50,572 nucleotides of DNA from Armatimonadota bacterium (GCA_029781035.1 JAKOXK010000011.1:1-50572); one strand, 5' to 3'; counted from the first letter of the stretch, positions 19,472 to 28,347 are shown. Numbers and translations are program-made. The notes: a model not told the origin generated them from the letters alone.

Positions 19472-20223
19472 GTTCGTCCCTGTTGGAGCCGAAAGAGAAG
19501 CTCCTGCCGATAATGCTCGTCTGGACGCGAGCGAATGCGCTCGACCGTTTCCGCCGTCAGCGGTCGAAGCTTGCCAGTACCGGAGGCGATCACGCGGCAG
19601 GCTTTGTCGTTCATCAGGACGGCGCTTTCGGCTTCTCCTGGCGTCCGTCCGAGTCCGATCACACCGTGGTTCTCCAACCAGACGACCTTGGGCGCTTCTC
19701 CGAATTCAGCCACGAACGCTGAAACCGACTGCCGGACCGCACGAGCCAGGGCAAGTCCCGGATCAACATAAGGCACCCAAGCCGTTGCAGGCCCGCAGCA
19801 CACGACTTCGTCTGGGAAGTACCGAAGGCGACACAGTCCTTCGGCTCCGTCTCGGCAAAGGACTGCCAGGGCGGCGACAGGGTGGACGTGTCCGACGAAC
19901 TCGACGCCAGGAAGGCTCAGCAACCAAGCGTGCATGAAAGCCTCGACGGAAGGACGTCCCCCCTCTTCAAGTCGACTACCCAACAGCACATCCCGAACTT
20001 CTGAATCGGAAAGCTCTTGGTCCAGAGCTTCGAGCAGGATTTCTGCGTCGCAGTAAACAAAGTCCTGGGATTCGATCTCCTGGAGTTGGCAGCCGCTAGC
20101 TTTGACCCAGAAGCCGTTCCCGTCAGAACACGACGTGTTGCCTTCTGCCAAAAGTACGAGATTTCGCGAGGGGTCTCCTAACCTGCGGCTTAGCGAAATC
20201 AGGGCAGTCGGACAGTCAGCCAC
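19468..20223 (-). CDS. Class II aldolase/adducin-family protein
   Basis: 251 residues starting at a GTG. It resembles the zinc-dependent fuculose/ribulose-phosphate aldolase and epimerase fold. LLAEGNTSCSDGNGFWVKASG is the N-terminal substrate loop. GHVHPVA supplies the HxH metal ligands, and WLENHGVIGLG is the conserved second metal/His region. The likely activity is aldol cleavage or epimerisation of a phosphorylated sugar, but the substrate is not identified. It has no operon partner. CAAACT lies 6 nt before the GTG and could be a -10 box of a leaderless message. Confidence 0.85.
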   Translation of the reverse strand: MADCPTALISLSRRLGDPSRNLVLLAEGNTSCSDGNGFWVKASGCQLQEIESQDFVYCDAEILLEALDQELSDSEVRDVLLGSRLEEGGRPSVEAFMHAWLLSLPGVEFVGHVHPVAALAVLCRDGAEGLCRLRYFPDEVVCCGPATAWVPYVDPGLALARAVRQSVSAFVAEFGEAPKVVWLENHGVIGLGRTPGEAESAVLMNDKACRVIASGTGKLRPLTAETVERIRSRPDEHYRQELLFRLQQGRT

Positions 20224-20255
20224 GCCAGCAGTTTGCCACGGCCAAGGATGGATCA

Positions 20256-22286
20256 GTGAGGCATCGGTATATCATGTTGGGGCGAAAGCCGCTTGGAGGT
20301 GTGCCAATTGTGAGGGAGGTGATGCTGGGGATCGTGTTCGGCGTGATAGCCTGTCCTGTCCGTGCACAGACCTATTGGCCCACTTCGCAGCCTCCTGTCG
20401 CCACTTCTTCATCGTTTCCTTCCTGGGCCCGCCAATACGTGGAGAACGCAGTGTCCTCGTGCCCTCTTGACCGGCCGACCACCTACTACTTCAGCCAAGC
20501 GGGAAGCGATACCACGGGTGACGGCACTCAGGGGAATCCCTGGAAGTCGATCGCCAAGGCGAACGAGGTTCTGCAGGGCTCATCGGGTGACCTCCGTCTA
20601 CGGTTCCGTGCGGGCGAGATTTGGCGTGAGCCAGACGGTCTTGTGGTCGACAGGCCTCACGTCACAGTGGATTCCTATTCGGCGTCAGGCGATCCCCTGT
20701 CGGCGAAGAAGCCGCTCTTCTCTCGCTTCGAACCCCCTGTCCCCTCCCATGCTTGGGTGCCGGTTGGGCCGGGCACCTACTCGGTCAGCACGTCCGCCGA
20801 TGTCGCTTGGGTGAAGTATTGGAACGACGACGAGACGGTGTTTCGACGAATGGAGAACCTTGATGACTGTCTGGCGACTGCTGGATCCTGGCACTGGGAG
20901 TCGGGCCAGCTCTATGTCCACAATTTCACCGATCAGGATCTGTCGGCATCAGACCTTCGAATCGAGTACGTCTTGAAGAATCAAGGGACCGGGATTTGGA
21001 TCAAGGACGTTCCCGACGTCCGGATCATGGGCCTTCACGTCGAAGGCTTCGGTGCAGGCACACCGGGTGACGAATCGTACACCGGCTATGCGATCGAAAG
21101 CGATGTCACGGGAAGTGGAAGGACGGTTGTGTCGGAGTGTGACACTTTCTACAGTGGTCGTCACTCGATCACAAAGATCGGTCAAGGCCAGGGCGGCTCA
21201 TTGGTTGTTGTCCGATGTCGCATGGGCTGGCTGGTCAACGACAATATCGACGTCGTCAGCTATACAAGCCTCGGTGGCCAGGAGTTGGTGTCGGCCTACA
21301 ACCAGTTCCTTGGAGCGCAACTGCCCAACACGAACAAGCCGTACCCCTATGCAGGATCCGGCGGGCCGCACTATATGCACACTTCCAACAACGCCCAGTA
21401 CAAGGGCGCATTTAGTCTGTGCCTGGGAAACCGGATTGAGCCCGGGCCTTACATGTGCGGGGCCATTTCAGCCACTGACTGCTCGCCTACCTTTCAGAAC
21501 CTCTCCGACTGTCGGTCTTTCGTCGTGGACGAGTGGGCGCCATCGAGGGCCCCGTCCGCCCTTGATGCGACGAAACCAAGTTCGAACGGAGGGAACGGAC
21601 TGTTGTACTCGGTGCTGGGTTCCCCCGGGGTGGTGTACGTCAACTGCACGGTCGAGCCGACCGTACTTTGGACGAGCTACGTCGGAGACACTTATTGCTG
21701 CAATCAGTCTTCCGGCGTGTGGATCAACTCGAACATCACGTTCGACTTCCGTCCCGTGGACTCGAGCCAGTACCTGCGCCTGCTCACGGTGACGTCCGCC
21801 CAGGCAGACTTCTCCCAGTTCACATCGAGCTTCTACGGTTGCCGCCTGTGGTTCAAAGGTAAAGGGGGAGGCTACATGGGCTTCTCGGGTCAGATGTTGC
21901 ACATCGGCGGAGCGTTCTATGGTTCGATCGGTGCCCGCTGGCTTGGAGAGCTGCGGGGTTGCATTGTCGGTGCGACAGGCGTAGGCTCTGGATTCTTCAG
22001 ACTGGGATGGGGCAATGACGGCACGACTCTGTTCGGCAACTCCTACTTCGGCCTGGATACAGAAGGTGGTGCCTGGGGCTGCGACCTGGACGCGTCACGC
22101 CTTCCTGGAACGACGGCAACAGGGCCGCCGATGGCTTCGTCCGGGCTTGGACTCCCTGGGCCGATCTTGGTCTGGGGTCAGCCTCTCCAGTACGATTGCC
22201 TCGGCCGAATGAGGCAACCTCATCCCACCGTGGGGCCATACGAAGCGGATCTCAAAATGGCCGGTTCGAAGCGGCCCGGGGGATAA
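20256..22286 (+). CDS. Secreted right-handed parallel beta-helix protein
   Basis: Up to 676 residues. A signal peptide (LGIVFGVIACPVRA-Q) lies about 30-45 residues after the first GTG. The true start could be the GTG at 20256, the ATG at 20274, or a codon just before the hydrophobic stretch. The mature N-terminus has the hallmark of surface beta-helix proteins (YYFSQAGSDTTGDGTQGNPW, then SIAKANEV). Many beta-strand turns with NNxxV and stacked short repeats follow. This fold is common in polysaccharide lyases, glycosidases and adhesins. I see no catalytic triad that would fix an activity. It is likely extracellular. Confidence 0.75.
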   Translation: MRHRYIMLGRKPLGGVPIVREVMLGIVFGVIACPVRAQTYWPTSQPPVATSSSFPSWARQYVENAVSSCPLDRPTTYYFSQAGSDTTGDGTQGNPWKSIAKANEVLQGSSGDLRLRFRAGEIWREPDGLVVDRPHVTVDSYSASGDPLSAKKPLFSRFEPPVPSHAWVPVGPGTYSVSTSADVAWVKYWNDDETVFRRMENLDDCLATAGSWHWESGQLYVHNFTDQDLSASDLRIEYVLKNQGTGIWIKDVPDVRIMGLHVEGFGAGTPGDESYTGYAIESDVTGSGRTVVSECDTFYSGRHSITKIGQGQGGSLVVVRCRMGWLVNDNIDVVSYTSLGGQELVSAYNQFLGAQLPNTNKPYPYAGSGGPHYMHTSNNAQYKGAFSLCLGNRIEPGPYMCGAISATDCSPTFQNLSDCRSFVVDEWAPSRAPSALDATKPSSNGGNGLLYSVLGSPGVVYVNCTVEPTVLWTSYVGDTYCCNQSSGVWINSNITFDFRPVDSSQYLRLLTVTSAQADFSQFTSSFYGCRLWFKGKGGGYMGFSGQMLHIGGAFYGSIGARWLGELRGCIVGATGVGSGFFRLGWGNDGTTLFGNSYFGLDTEGGAWGCDLDASRLPGTTATGPPMASSGLGLPGPILVWGQPLQYDCLGRMRQPHPTVGPYEADLKMAGSKRPGG

Positions 22287-22322
22287 GGGGTCAAAAGAGC
22301 CTCAGACGGCCCAACATTGCGC

Positions 22323-22359
22323 TAAACTGGACACAACTTTCAATTGATCCTGAAAGTTG
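22323..22359 (+). promoter_or_regulatory. Candidate mqnE promoter with 9-bp inverted repeat at +1
   Basis: TAAACT (22323-22328) fits a -10 box. A perfect inverted repeat follows: CAACTTTCA (22334-22342), an 8-nt loop, then TGAAAGTTG (22351-22359). The repeat would begin at the transcription start and end just before the AAGG ribosome-binding site and the ATG at 22367. It could be an operator or an RNA stem-loop at the 5' end of the message. Confidence 0.5.
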
Positions 22360-22366
22360 AAGGGCA

Positions 22367-23527
22367 ATGCCGATCGCACACGAACGAGTCGTCCCCGCTG
22401 ACTTGATGGACATATTCCGCAAGGTGGACCATGGTGAGCGGGTCAGCGTCGAGGACGGGGTCAGGCTCTTTCAGCACCCGAACCTGACGGCTGTCGGCTC
22501 GATGGCCAACCTCGTCCGCGAACGAAGGCACGGTGCCCGGACCTACTTCGTGCGCAACCAGCACGTGAACTACACAAACATCTGCAACAAGTTCTGCAAG
22601 TTCTGCAGCTTCTACGCTAAGAAGGGAGGCCCCGATCCGTACGAAATGAGCTTGGACGAGGTACGGCGCCGATTGGAGTGGCACCGTGATTCAGACATCA
22701 CCGAAGTTCACATGGTCGGCGGCATTAATCCGAGGTTGCCCTACCAGTACTATCTCGACCTCGTACGGACGGTCAAGGAGGCCCTACCGGGAGTCCATGT
22801 CAAGGCCTTCACCGCCATCGAGATCGAACAGATCGCCAGCAAAGGCGGAGTGACCCATGAACAAGCGCTCCGTGACCTCATCGAGGCTGGCCTGGACTCT
22901 TTGCCGGGCGGCGGGATCGAGGTCTTGAGCGACCGAGTGCACCGAGAGCTGTTTGGCAGGAAGATGGATGGAGAAGGGTGGAAGTCAGTGGCGCGAGCGG
23001 CCTCCAGACTCGGTCTGACTCAGTATGCGACGATGCTCTATGGCCACATCGAGACCGACTTTGAGCGTGCGGACCACCTCAGGCAGCTTCGCGAACTCCA
23101 AGACGAGACCAAGAACTTCGTATGCTTCACGCCACTCAGCTTCCATCCCGAGGCGACTGAACTGGAGCACGTCAAGCCTCAGACCGGTTACACCGATTTG
23201 AGGAACGTCGCGGTCGCGCGGATCATGCTGGACAACTTCGACCATGTGAAGAGCTTCTGGATCATGAACACGCCAGAAGTGACGCAGGCGGCCTTGTGGT
23301 ACGGTGCCGACGACACGGACGGGCTCGTTCATGAGTACGAGATCACCTATAAGGAGGGTGAGTTCGGCAACAAGAAACAGGCATTGACGTACGACAACAT
23401 GTGCTACATGATCCGGGAGGCAGGGCGCGAGCCCATTGAGCGCGATTCGCTGTACCGTGAGATCGTTCGTGAACACCAGCTGGATCGGCCCGCAAGGACT
23501 CTCACTCCCCTCAGCGTATCCCCGTGA
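22367..23527 (+). CDS. mqnE: Aminofutalosine (aminodeoxyfutalosine) synthase MqnE
   Basis: 386-residue radical SAM enzyme of the futalosine route to menaquinone. It joins 3-(1-carboxyvinyloxy)benzoate to adenosine. The [4Fe-4S] motif CxxxCxxC is at Cys73, Cys77 and Cys80, followed by VHMVGGINP. The segment LPGGGIEVL distinguishes MqnE from the related MqnC, which has a PGAGAE-type motif. YGHIETDFERADHLRQLRELQD and the FTPLSFHPEAT region also fit MqnE. Other mqn genes are not in this window. It ends exactly at the boundary with the convergent GGDEF/HD-GYP gene, with no spacer. Confidence 0.93.
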   Translation: MPIAHERVVPADLMDIFRKVDHGERVSVEDGVRLFQHPNLTAVGSMANLVRERRHGARTYFVRNQHVNYTNICNKFCKFCSFYAKKGGPDPYEMSLDEVRRRLEWHRDSDITEVHMVGGINPRLPYQYYLDLVRTVKEALPGVHVKAFTAIEIEQIASKGGVTHEQALRDLIEAGLDSLPGGGIEVLSDRVHRELFGRKMDGEGWKSVARAASRLGLTQYATMLYGHIETDFERADHLRQLRELQDETKNFVCFTPLSFHPEATELEHVKPQTGYTDLRNVAVARIMLDNFDHVKSFWIMNTPEVTQAALWYGADDTDGLVHEYEITYKEGEFGNKKQALTYDNMCYMIREAGREPIERDSLYREIVREHQLDRPARTLTPLSVSP

Positions 23528-25639
23528 TCAGGCTGCGCGGGACGTCCGCTCGCCCATCATTGCGACAAAGGCTTCGGCCAGATCGGGATCGAACTGGATC
23601 CCAGCCATACGCCTGATCTCTTCCAGGGCCCTCTCAATACCCAGGCCGTTCCGATAGGGCCGGTCGCTGGTCATCGCATCAAACGTGTCGGCGATGGCGA
23701 GGATCCTAGCGATCAACGGGATCGTTTCACCAGCGAGGTTGTCTGGATAGCCGTTACCGTCCCACCGCTCATGATGGAAGCGGATGCCGGGGATCGTCTC
23801 GGCGAGTTGGGGCACTTGGCTGACGATCTTTTCTCCCAGGACGGGATGAGCTTCCATTAGCTTGCGTTCATCTTCCGTCAGTCGGTCAGCCTTCTTCAGC
23901 ACGGCGTCGGGAACTCCGATCTTTCCGACGTCGTGCAGCGTTCCCGTCATCATGACGAGGTCCACGAATTCAGCATCAGTTCCAATCCAGGCTGAAAGAT
24001 CGGATGCGTACTGGGCAACGCGCTGAGAGTGGCCGTTCGTGTACGTGTCCTTGGCGTCCACAGCTTCGGCCAGGGCCCTCATGGTCGCGTAGCTCCCGTT
24101 CAGCACATATTGCTGCAGCAGGGTCGCGCCACCCAGCTCTCCCCGGTTGTTGGCAAACCGGAAGACCCTGTTTCCTCCTTGCTGCTTGGCTTGGGCCACA
24201 CCCAACTCGGAAGCCAGGAGGAGTGTGTTCCCCGACTTCCCGTCCTCGCCCCAGCAGGCCATCCCCGCACTTAGTGTCACGCCGAGCGAACTACTGACCT
24301 CGTCCAGCAGACAGTGACAGGCGGATTCATGCCCTTTGTCGTCGCTCCCCTGCAGGATCAAGGCGAACTCTTCGCCCCCGAACCGGGAGACAAACGACGA
24401 TTCGGGCGCAAGCGACTCCAAGCGCCGAGCGATTTCGCAGAGAATCTTGTCGCCCGCGTCTGCACCTTGAGCTTGATTGAACCGGGCAAACCGGTCGATG
24501 TCGAAGAGACACACGCTGAATCCATCTCCTTCTTGGGCCGCACGAAGTTCCTCGTGGGCCAGCTGGTCTTTGAAAGCGCGGTGATTGGCCAGATTGGTGA
24601 GCGGATCGATGCGGACCATGGCCAGTAGCTTCTCGCGGCTTTGCCTGACCGCTCGGGTCATGTCGTCGAATGCCCGCTCCAAGAGCCCGATCTCGTCGGA
24701 CCGCTGGCTTTCGAACGGAACCGGCCAATCCCCTCGCTGGAGTGTCCGAGCAGCCCGAACCACTCCGGTCAAAGGCCGTGTCACCCCATGACTGACGACA
24801 AGGCTCACGAGGAGCCCAATCAACATGCTGAGAGCCATCGACAGGGCGATCCGGTTCTGCAGCTCTTGGAATGGCGCGACGACGGGCCCATACGGGCGAA
24901 AAGTCACGAATCCGATGGTCGAACCCCCCCCTGATTCCTGAAGCTTGGAGTACAGCCCGATCATGGGCTCTCCACCTTCGTGAAACACCGTCGGCTCTGT
25001 CCAGGTCTGGGGCGACGGGCTCGCAAGGCCCCGCGACGATCCCAAGAGCTGGTGGTCACGGAAGAACGCGACGTCAGAACCGACTGCGTGCGCGATCGAA
25101 CGGGCCAACTCATCGTCTATGGGCGTCTCGAGGGTCAGCGTTGCCTGGACGTAGTCACCCACTTCAATCGGTACAGTGCTCGCGACGACGGGGCTACCAC
25201 CGAGATGGGCAAGCCCTTGGCGGCTCGCTCCCGCCGCGGCTGCGGCAATGAAAGGGTTCCTGCCGAGGTCTTTCCTATGGAGCGACCGATCAGTCGAGCC
25301 GGTCACGATGCCTTGTGAATCGGTCACGACTATGGCTGTCACGCCGAGCTCCTTGTGGTAGAAGTCCACGCGGTCTTGAATCGTCGGCAGGTCGTTTGCC
25401 TGAACGACGGACATCAAGACGGGGATCCGAGACAGGAGTGCGGCCTGTAGCCGAAGTTCGTTGCCTTCTCGTCTCAGAAAGTCTCGCAAGGCGGCGCTGG
25501 TCGAATCGGCATCCTTCTCGACGGCCCTCTTTGCCTGGACGGAGGCCAAGTAAGAGATGGACTGGAGTGCCCCGGCGGTCAGGAGAAAGGACGTGCCGAC
25601 AACGGCAGCGATGATCCTAGACCGAAGGGAGAAGACCAT
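23528..25639 (-). CDS. Membrane sensor with GGDEF and HD-GYP domains (c-di-GMP turnover)
   Basis: 703 residues. TM1 is about 9-30, an extracytoplasmic CACHE-like sensor about 40-255 and TM2 about 265-285. A HAMP domain follows, then GGDEF about 342-495 with an intact GGEEF (421-425), and HD-GYP about 515-695 with HD (569-570) and HHERWDGNGYP (622-632). It could therefore both make and degrade c-di-GMP. The residues five before GGEEF (PESS) are not RxxD, so product inhibition at an I-site is not expected. It is the last gene of an operon after a cupredoxin (gap 3 bp) and a porin-like gene, which suggests that its sensor responds to an envelope condition linked to them. Confidence 0.93.
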   Translation of the reverse strand: MVFSLRSRIIAAVVGTSFLLTAGALQSISYLASVQAKRAVEKDADSTSAALRDFLRREGNELRLQAALLSRIPVLMSVVQANDLPTIQDRVDFYHKELGVTAIVVTDSQGIVTGSTDRSLHRKDLGRNPFIAAAAAGASRQGLAHLGGSPVVASTVPIEVGDYVQATLTLETPIDDELARSIAHAVGSDVAFFRDHQLLGSSRGLASPSPQTWTEPTVFHEGGEPMIGLYSKLQESGGGSTIGFVTFRPYGPVVAPFQELQNRIALSMALSMLIGLLVSLVVSHGVTRPLTGVVRAARTLQRGDWPVPFESQRSDEIGLLERAFDDMTRAVRQSREKLLAMVRIDPLTNLANHRAFKDQLAHEELRAAQEGDGFSVCLFDIDRFARFNQAQGADAGDKILCEIARRLESLAPESSFVSRFGGEEFALILQGSDDKGHESACHCLLDEVSSSLGVTLSAGMACWGEDGKSGNTLLLASELGVAQAKQQGGNRVFRFANNRGELGGATLLQQYVLNGSYATMRALAEAVDAKDTYTNGHSQRVAQYASDLSAWIGTDAEFVDLVMMTGTLHDVGKIGVPDAVLKKADRLTEDERKLMEAHPVLGEKIVSQVPQLAETIPGIRFHHERWDGNGYPDNLAGETIPLIARILAIADTFDAMTSDRPYRNGLGIERALEEIRRMAGIQFDPDLAEAFVAMMGERTSRAA

Positions 25640-25642
25640 GAT

Positions 25643-26197
25643 TCAGCGCCCCAACTTAACTTCGAGTGCCGTGTCCTGACCCAGGTTGACCGATTGTGTG
25701 AACGTCCGACCGCTTTCATGCCAAGCTTTGACGGTGTAGCGTCCGGGCTCCACATTGTCGATCCGGAACCGGCCCTTGGAATCCGAGACTCCAAAGTAAG
25801 GGGTGTCCACGACGTAAATGTAAGCGCTCATTTCGGGATGGACGTTGCAGAGGAGGGCAACGAGACCTGCCTTGGGGAACGCGACACTCTTGGAGGTTCC
25901 GCGCGCATACATGCCGAGGTCAAACCTCTTGGCGTCGTAGTGGGCAAAGATGTTGTGCATCACCGTATCGTCGTTCGGAAACCTCACTGTCGTGCCGACC
26001 GTGACCACTGAGACGTGCGGCACAAACCGCATGTTGGTCTGGTCGACCTTGGCTCCTTGCAGGGGTTTGGACTTCGGGGCTCCTTCAAGGAACAAGACAG
26101 CGTCCCGTGCAGGCTTGCCACCGAGTGTAGCGAGCCCGGTGACAGTCAACTGGCGACTCACCAACAACACAGACACGATCATGGGTCCCAACATCAT
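25643..26197 (-). CDS. Periplasmic cupredoxin-like protein with carboxypeptidase-regulatory-like tail
   Basis: 184 residues with a signal peptide over about the first 15. It resembles proteins often labelled methylamine-utilisation cupredoxins. Type-1 copper ligands are all visible: His81 (VMHN), then Cys117, His120 and Met123 in LLCNVHPEM. After the cupredoxin core, GRFRIDNVEPGRYTVKAWHE looks like a small beta-sandwich regulatory-like domain. It should bind one copper ion in the periplasm and transfer electrons or report redox/copper state. The ATG lies 11 bp after the TGA that closes the porin-like frame and 3 bp before the GGDEF/HD-GYP gene, so it is the middle gene of a tight operon. Confidence 0.85.
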   Translation of the reverse strand: MMLGPMIVSVLLVSRQLTVTGLATLGGKPARDAVLFLEGAPKSKPLQGAKVDQTNMRFVPHVSVVTVGTTVRFPNDDTVMHNIFAHYDAKRFDLGMYARGTSKSVAFPKAGLVALLCNVHPEMSAYIYVVDTPYFGVSDSKGRFRIDNVEPGRYTVKAWHESGRTFTQSVNLGQDTALEVKLGR

Positions 26198-26208
26198 GCG
26201 TTACCTCG

Positions 26209-27180
26209 TCAACATCGGATGCGCCACATCAGCTGGAAGCTCCAGCCCGCCCCTGATTGAAGCGAGTCCATCTGTGGCCCAAAGACGTAGTTCGCGTCCG
26301 CGACAAGTTGCGGACTCAGGGTTTGCCTGACACCCAGGGTGTTGAGCCGGGTCTGGTTTTGCCTGAACGCAACGCCCTGGACTCTGCCAAGAAACGTGGT
26401 CTTCGGCAGGCCGAACGGCTATAAAAGCACATCAGCGTAGTAACCATCCCAGTCGCGGTCGCTCCCCTCGTGCCAGACATACTCCGATCGGACCTGCCAC
26501 TGCGGATGAGTCCATCGCAAGTCGAGCCCCAAGGTCCGTTGTCCGCCTGCCAAGGATCGGGGACCCAACATCGCGCTCGCACCCAGAATCAGCTCACCTA
26601 CCTGAGCCTGTGCCCGACCAATCACTTGATCAGCTCTGTTCGGCGTCAGTTGGTGCTCGCTACTCTCTGAGTCAAACAGCCCAGCCTGCAATTGCAAAGC
26701 ACCCTTGTTGAACCGGACATCTGCACCCGAATCGATCCGGGTGAGGCTGGCTGATCGGTCGACAGGGAGAACCTGGACCAGCGGCAAGTTGATGAAGCCT
26801 ACCAACCACTGCTGATACCAATCGATCAGTCCAAACGCGGGCCGCATTCGGCCGAACCGGAAATCATGGCTGTTGTCTCCGAGCCCGATGTAGAACTCGT
26901 CAAGCTCCTCGGCATGGTATTGGCGGTTGATGAAGACGCCGCCTACGACCCTCATCGCCGGGCTCAGTTGAACGGTCGTCGACAGCCAATAGAACCGCTC
27001 TCGCCCGACCGTCGATTTGTCCTGCCGGTAAACAAGGCCATAGGCCTCGAAGGCCCCGGAAAAGTGCGGATACGAAGTGTCGGAACCGTCCGTTTGCTGG
27101 GGCGCGGTAGACGCCCAGCTGTGCACGCACAACCCGGCCATCACCCCAAGGGCCACTTGGATTCGCCACATTTTCATCAT
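26209..27180 (-). pseudogene. Porin-like outer-membrane beta-barrel protein interrupted by an in-frame TAG
   Basis: A signal peptide (cleaved near SWAS-T) is followed by alternating beta-strand sequence typical of a small outer-membrane barrel, e.g. FSGAFEAYGLVYR and FRFGRMRPAFGLIDWY. The frame stops at a TAG at 26419-26421 after 253 codons. The same frame continues for 69 more codons with barrel-like strands (FLGRVQGVAFRQNQTR, then LVADANYVFGPQM) and ends at a TGA at 26209-26211. That is 11 bp before the cupredoxin ATG, as expected for the native gene end. TAG terminates many other genes here, so read-through is unlikely by default. Either the gene is recently inactivated, a shortened protein is made, or the base is a sequence error. 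Confidence 0.65.
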
Positions 27181-27360
27181 GAATTGTCGGGAGTCGGCTT
27201 GATCACCTTGAGGGAACCATCTTGCTGCCGACTATGGTTCATCTGAGGACCAATGTCAGGACACTGCGAATGACGACCTTTACTGGTGTTATTGCTAAGA
27301 CTGCCTCGGACTGGCGTAGAAAACTCTAGAATGTCGCACTGAGCTACGGCCCGTGCGGCT

Positions 27361-27366
27361 GGAGGT
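27361..27366 (+). promoter_or_regulatory. Strong Shine-Dalgarno GGAGGT setting the GTG start at 27372
   Basis: GGAGGT lies 5 nt before the GTG and fixes the start of the PEP-CTERM gene. TAGAAT at 27327-27332 could be its -10 box, giving a leader of about 35 nt. Confidence 0.6.
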
Positions 27367-27371
27367 CACAA

Positions 27372-28292
27372 GTGACACGACTCACGTTCGTCGTCCTTTT
27401 GGCGACGGCACATTCGATCAGCTTCAGCCAGTCGGCTTACATCGCGAACGTTCCGGACATCGTCCAACCGCCCGCCTTGCCAGCTTGGCTCAACAACCCC
27501 AACAACTGGTGCACACCCACGGCGTCGGCCAACATCTTTGCGTACTGGAACGCGAACGGCTGGGCTGGAATCGCTGGCGGGTTTGCAAACCGCAACCTGG
27601 CGGGAGAACTGGGGTGGTTCATGGACACCAACGACCAGGTCAACGGCAAAGGGGTCGCCCCCGATTTTCACGCCGGAACGTACGACCAAGATCCTCGGGG
27701 CAGTGGTTTTGACGCCCTCAACGGCCTCAAGAACTGGTGTGCTTTCGACGTCAATACAATGACGTTTGGCACGGCCAACGTCCCCTATCCTGGTCCGGCC
27801 CCAGTCAACAAGATTGCCTATCCGTGGCAGGTGAGCGAAGTCATCGCCAATGGCTTCCAGAACGCCAAGACCGAGATCGACTCGTTAAGACCGCTCCTGG
27901 CGTGCTTCCGGCATTGGGACATTTTCAACACCGGTGTCGTCGTTGGAGTCGGTGGCGTCAACATGCCTCTCTACGACTTCAACGAACCGCCCCACAACAT
28001 CGGAGGCTCCACGTCTGAAGGCTCCTGGGAGCAAGACTTCGGCCTAGGACACTGCGTGACAGTGGTGGGCTATGCCCAAAACGTCGTCTACAACGGCCAG
28101 AACGTGAACGTTCTCGCCGTGCACGACACGATCCCTGCTGCCGGTGCCGGGACGACAACCCCGGTTGACCTTGCGATCTTGTTTGACGGACACTGGAAGT
28201 ACAACTTCGACGTCGTGCCGGTTCCTGAGCCATCGATCTTGGTGGCTTTCGGCGCGGCCGGACTCGCTTTTGCTAGACGGCGCCGCATGTAA
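27372..28292 (+). CDS. PEP-CTERM-anchored protein with papain/C39-like fold
   Basis: 306 residues with an N-terminal signal peptide (about 1-20). The C-terminus has VPEPS, a hydrophobic segment and a final RRRR cluster, the PEP-CTERM sorting signal recognised by exosortase. The middle contains NNWCTPTASANIFAYW with Cys47, GLGHCVTVVGY with His227 and AVHDT with Asp252. These match the order Cys-His-Asp of C39/papain-type peptidases. I infer a surface cysteine peptidase or an inactive relative; the motif spacing is consistent but activity is unproven. No exosortase gene is in this window. Confidence 0.75.
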   Translation: MTRLTFVVLLATAHSISFSQSAYIANVPDIVQPPALPAWLNNPNNWCTPTASANIFAYWNANGWAGIAGGFANRNLAGELGWFMDTNDQVNGKGVAPDFHAGTYDQDPRGSGFDALNGLKNWCAFDVNTMTFGTANVPYPGPAPVNKIAYPWQVSEVIANGFQNAKTEIDSLRPLLACFRHWDIFNTGVVVGVGGVNMPLYDFNEPPHNIGGSTSEGSWEQDFGLGHCVTVVGYAQNVVYNGQNVNVLAVHDTIPAAGAGTTTPVDLAILFDGHWKYNFDVVPVPEPSILVAFGAAGLAFARRRRM

Positions 28293-28315
28293 CGCGCGCT
28301 TGGAGAGGTCAAGTC

Positions 28316-28347
28316 GGCCCCAGGGTCTGCCCCCGGGGCCTTCTTGT
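28316..28347 (+). terminator. Rho-independent-like terminator after the PEP-CTERM gene
   Basis: GGCCCC (28316-28321) pairs with GGGGCC (28335-28340). Three further G-C pairs lie inside after one mismatch, and a short TTCTTGT tail follows. The stem is strong and the T-tract weak. Confidence 0.6.

Noticed and set aside
26419-26421. Stop-codon reassignment (TAG as a sense codon) as explanation of the interrupted porin-like gene
   Set aside because: TAG terminates several intact genes here (e.g. response regulator, pepF, fabD, fabG), so general reassignment is excluded.
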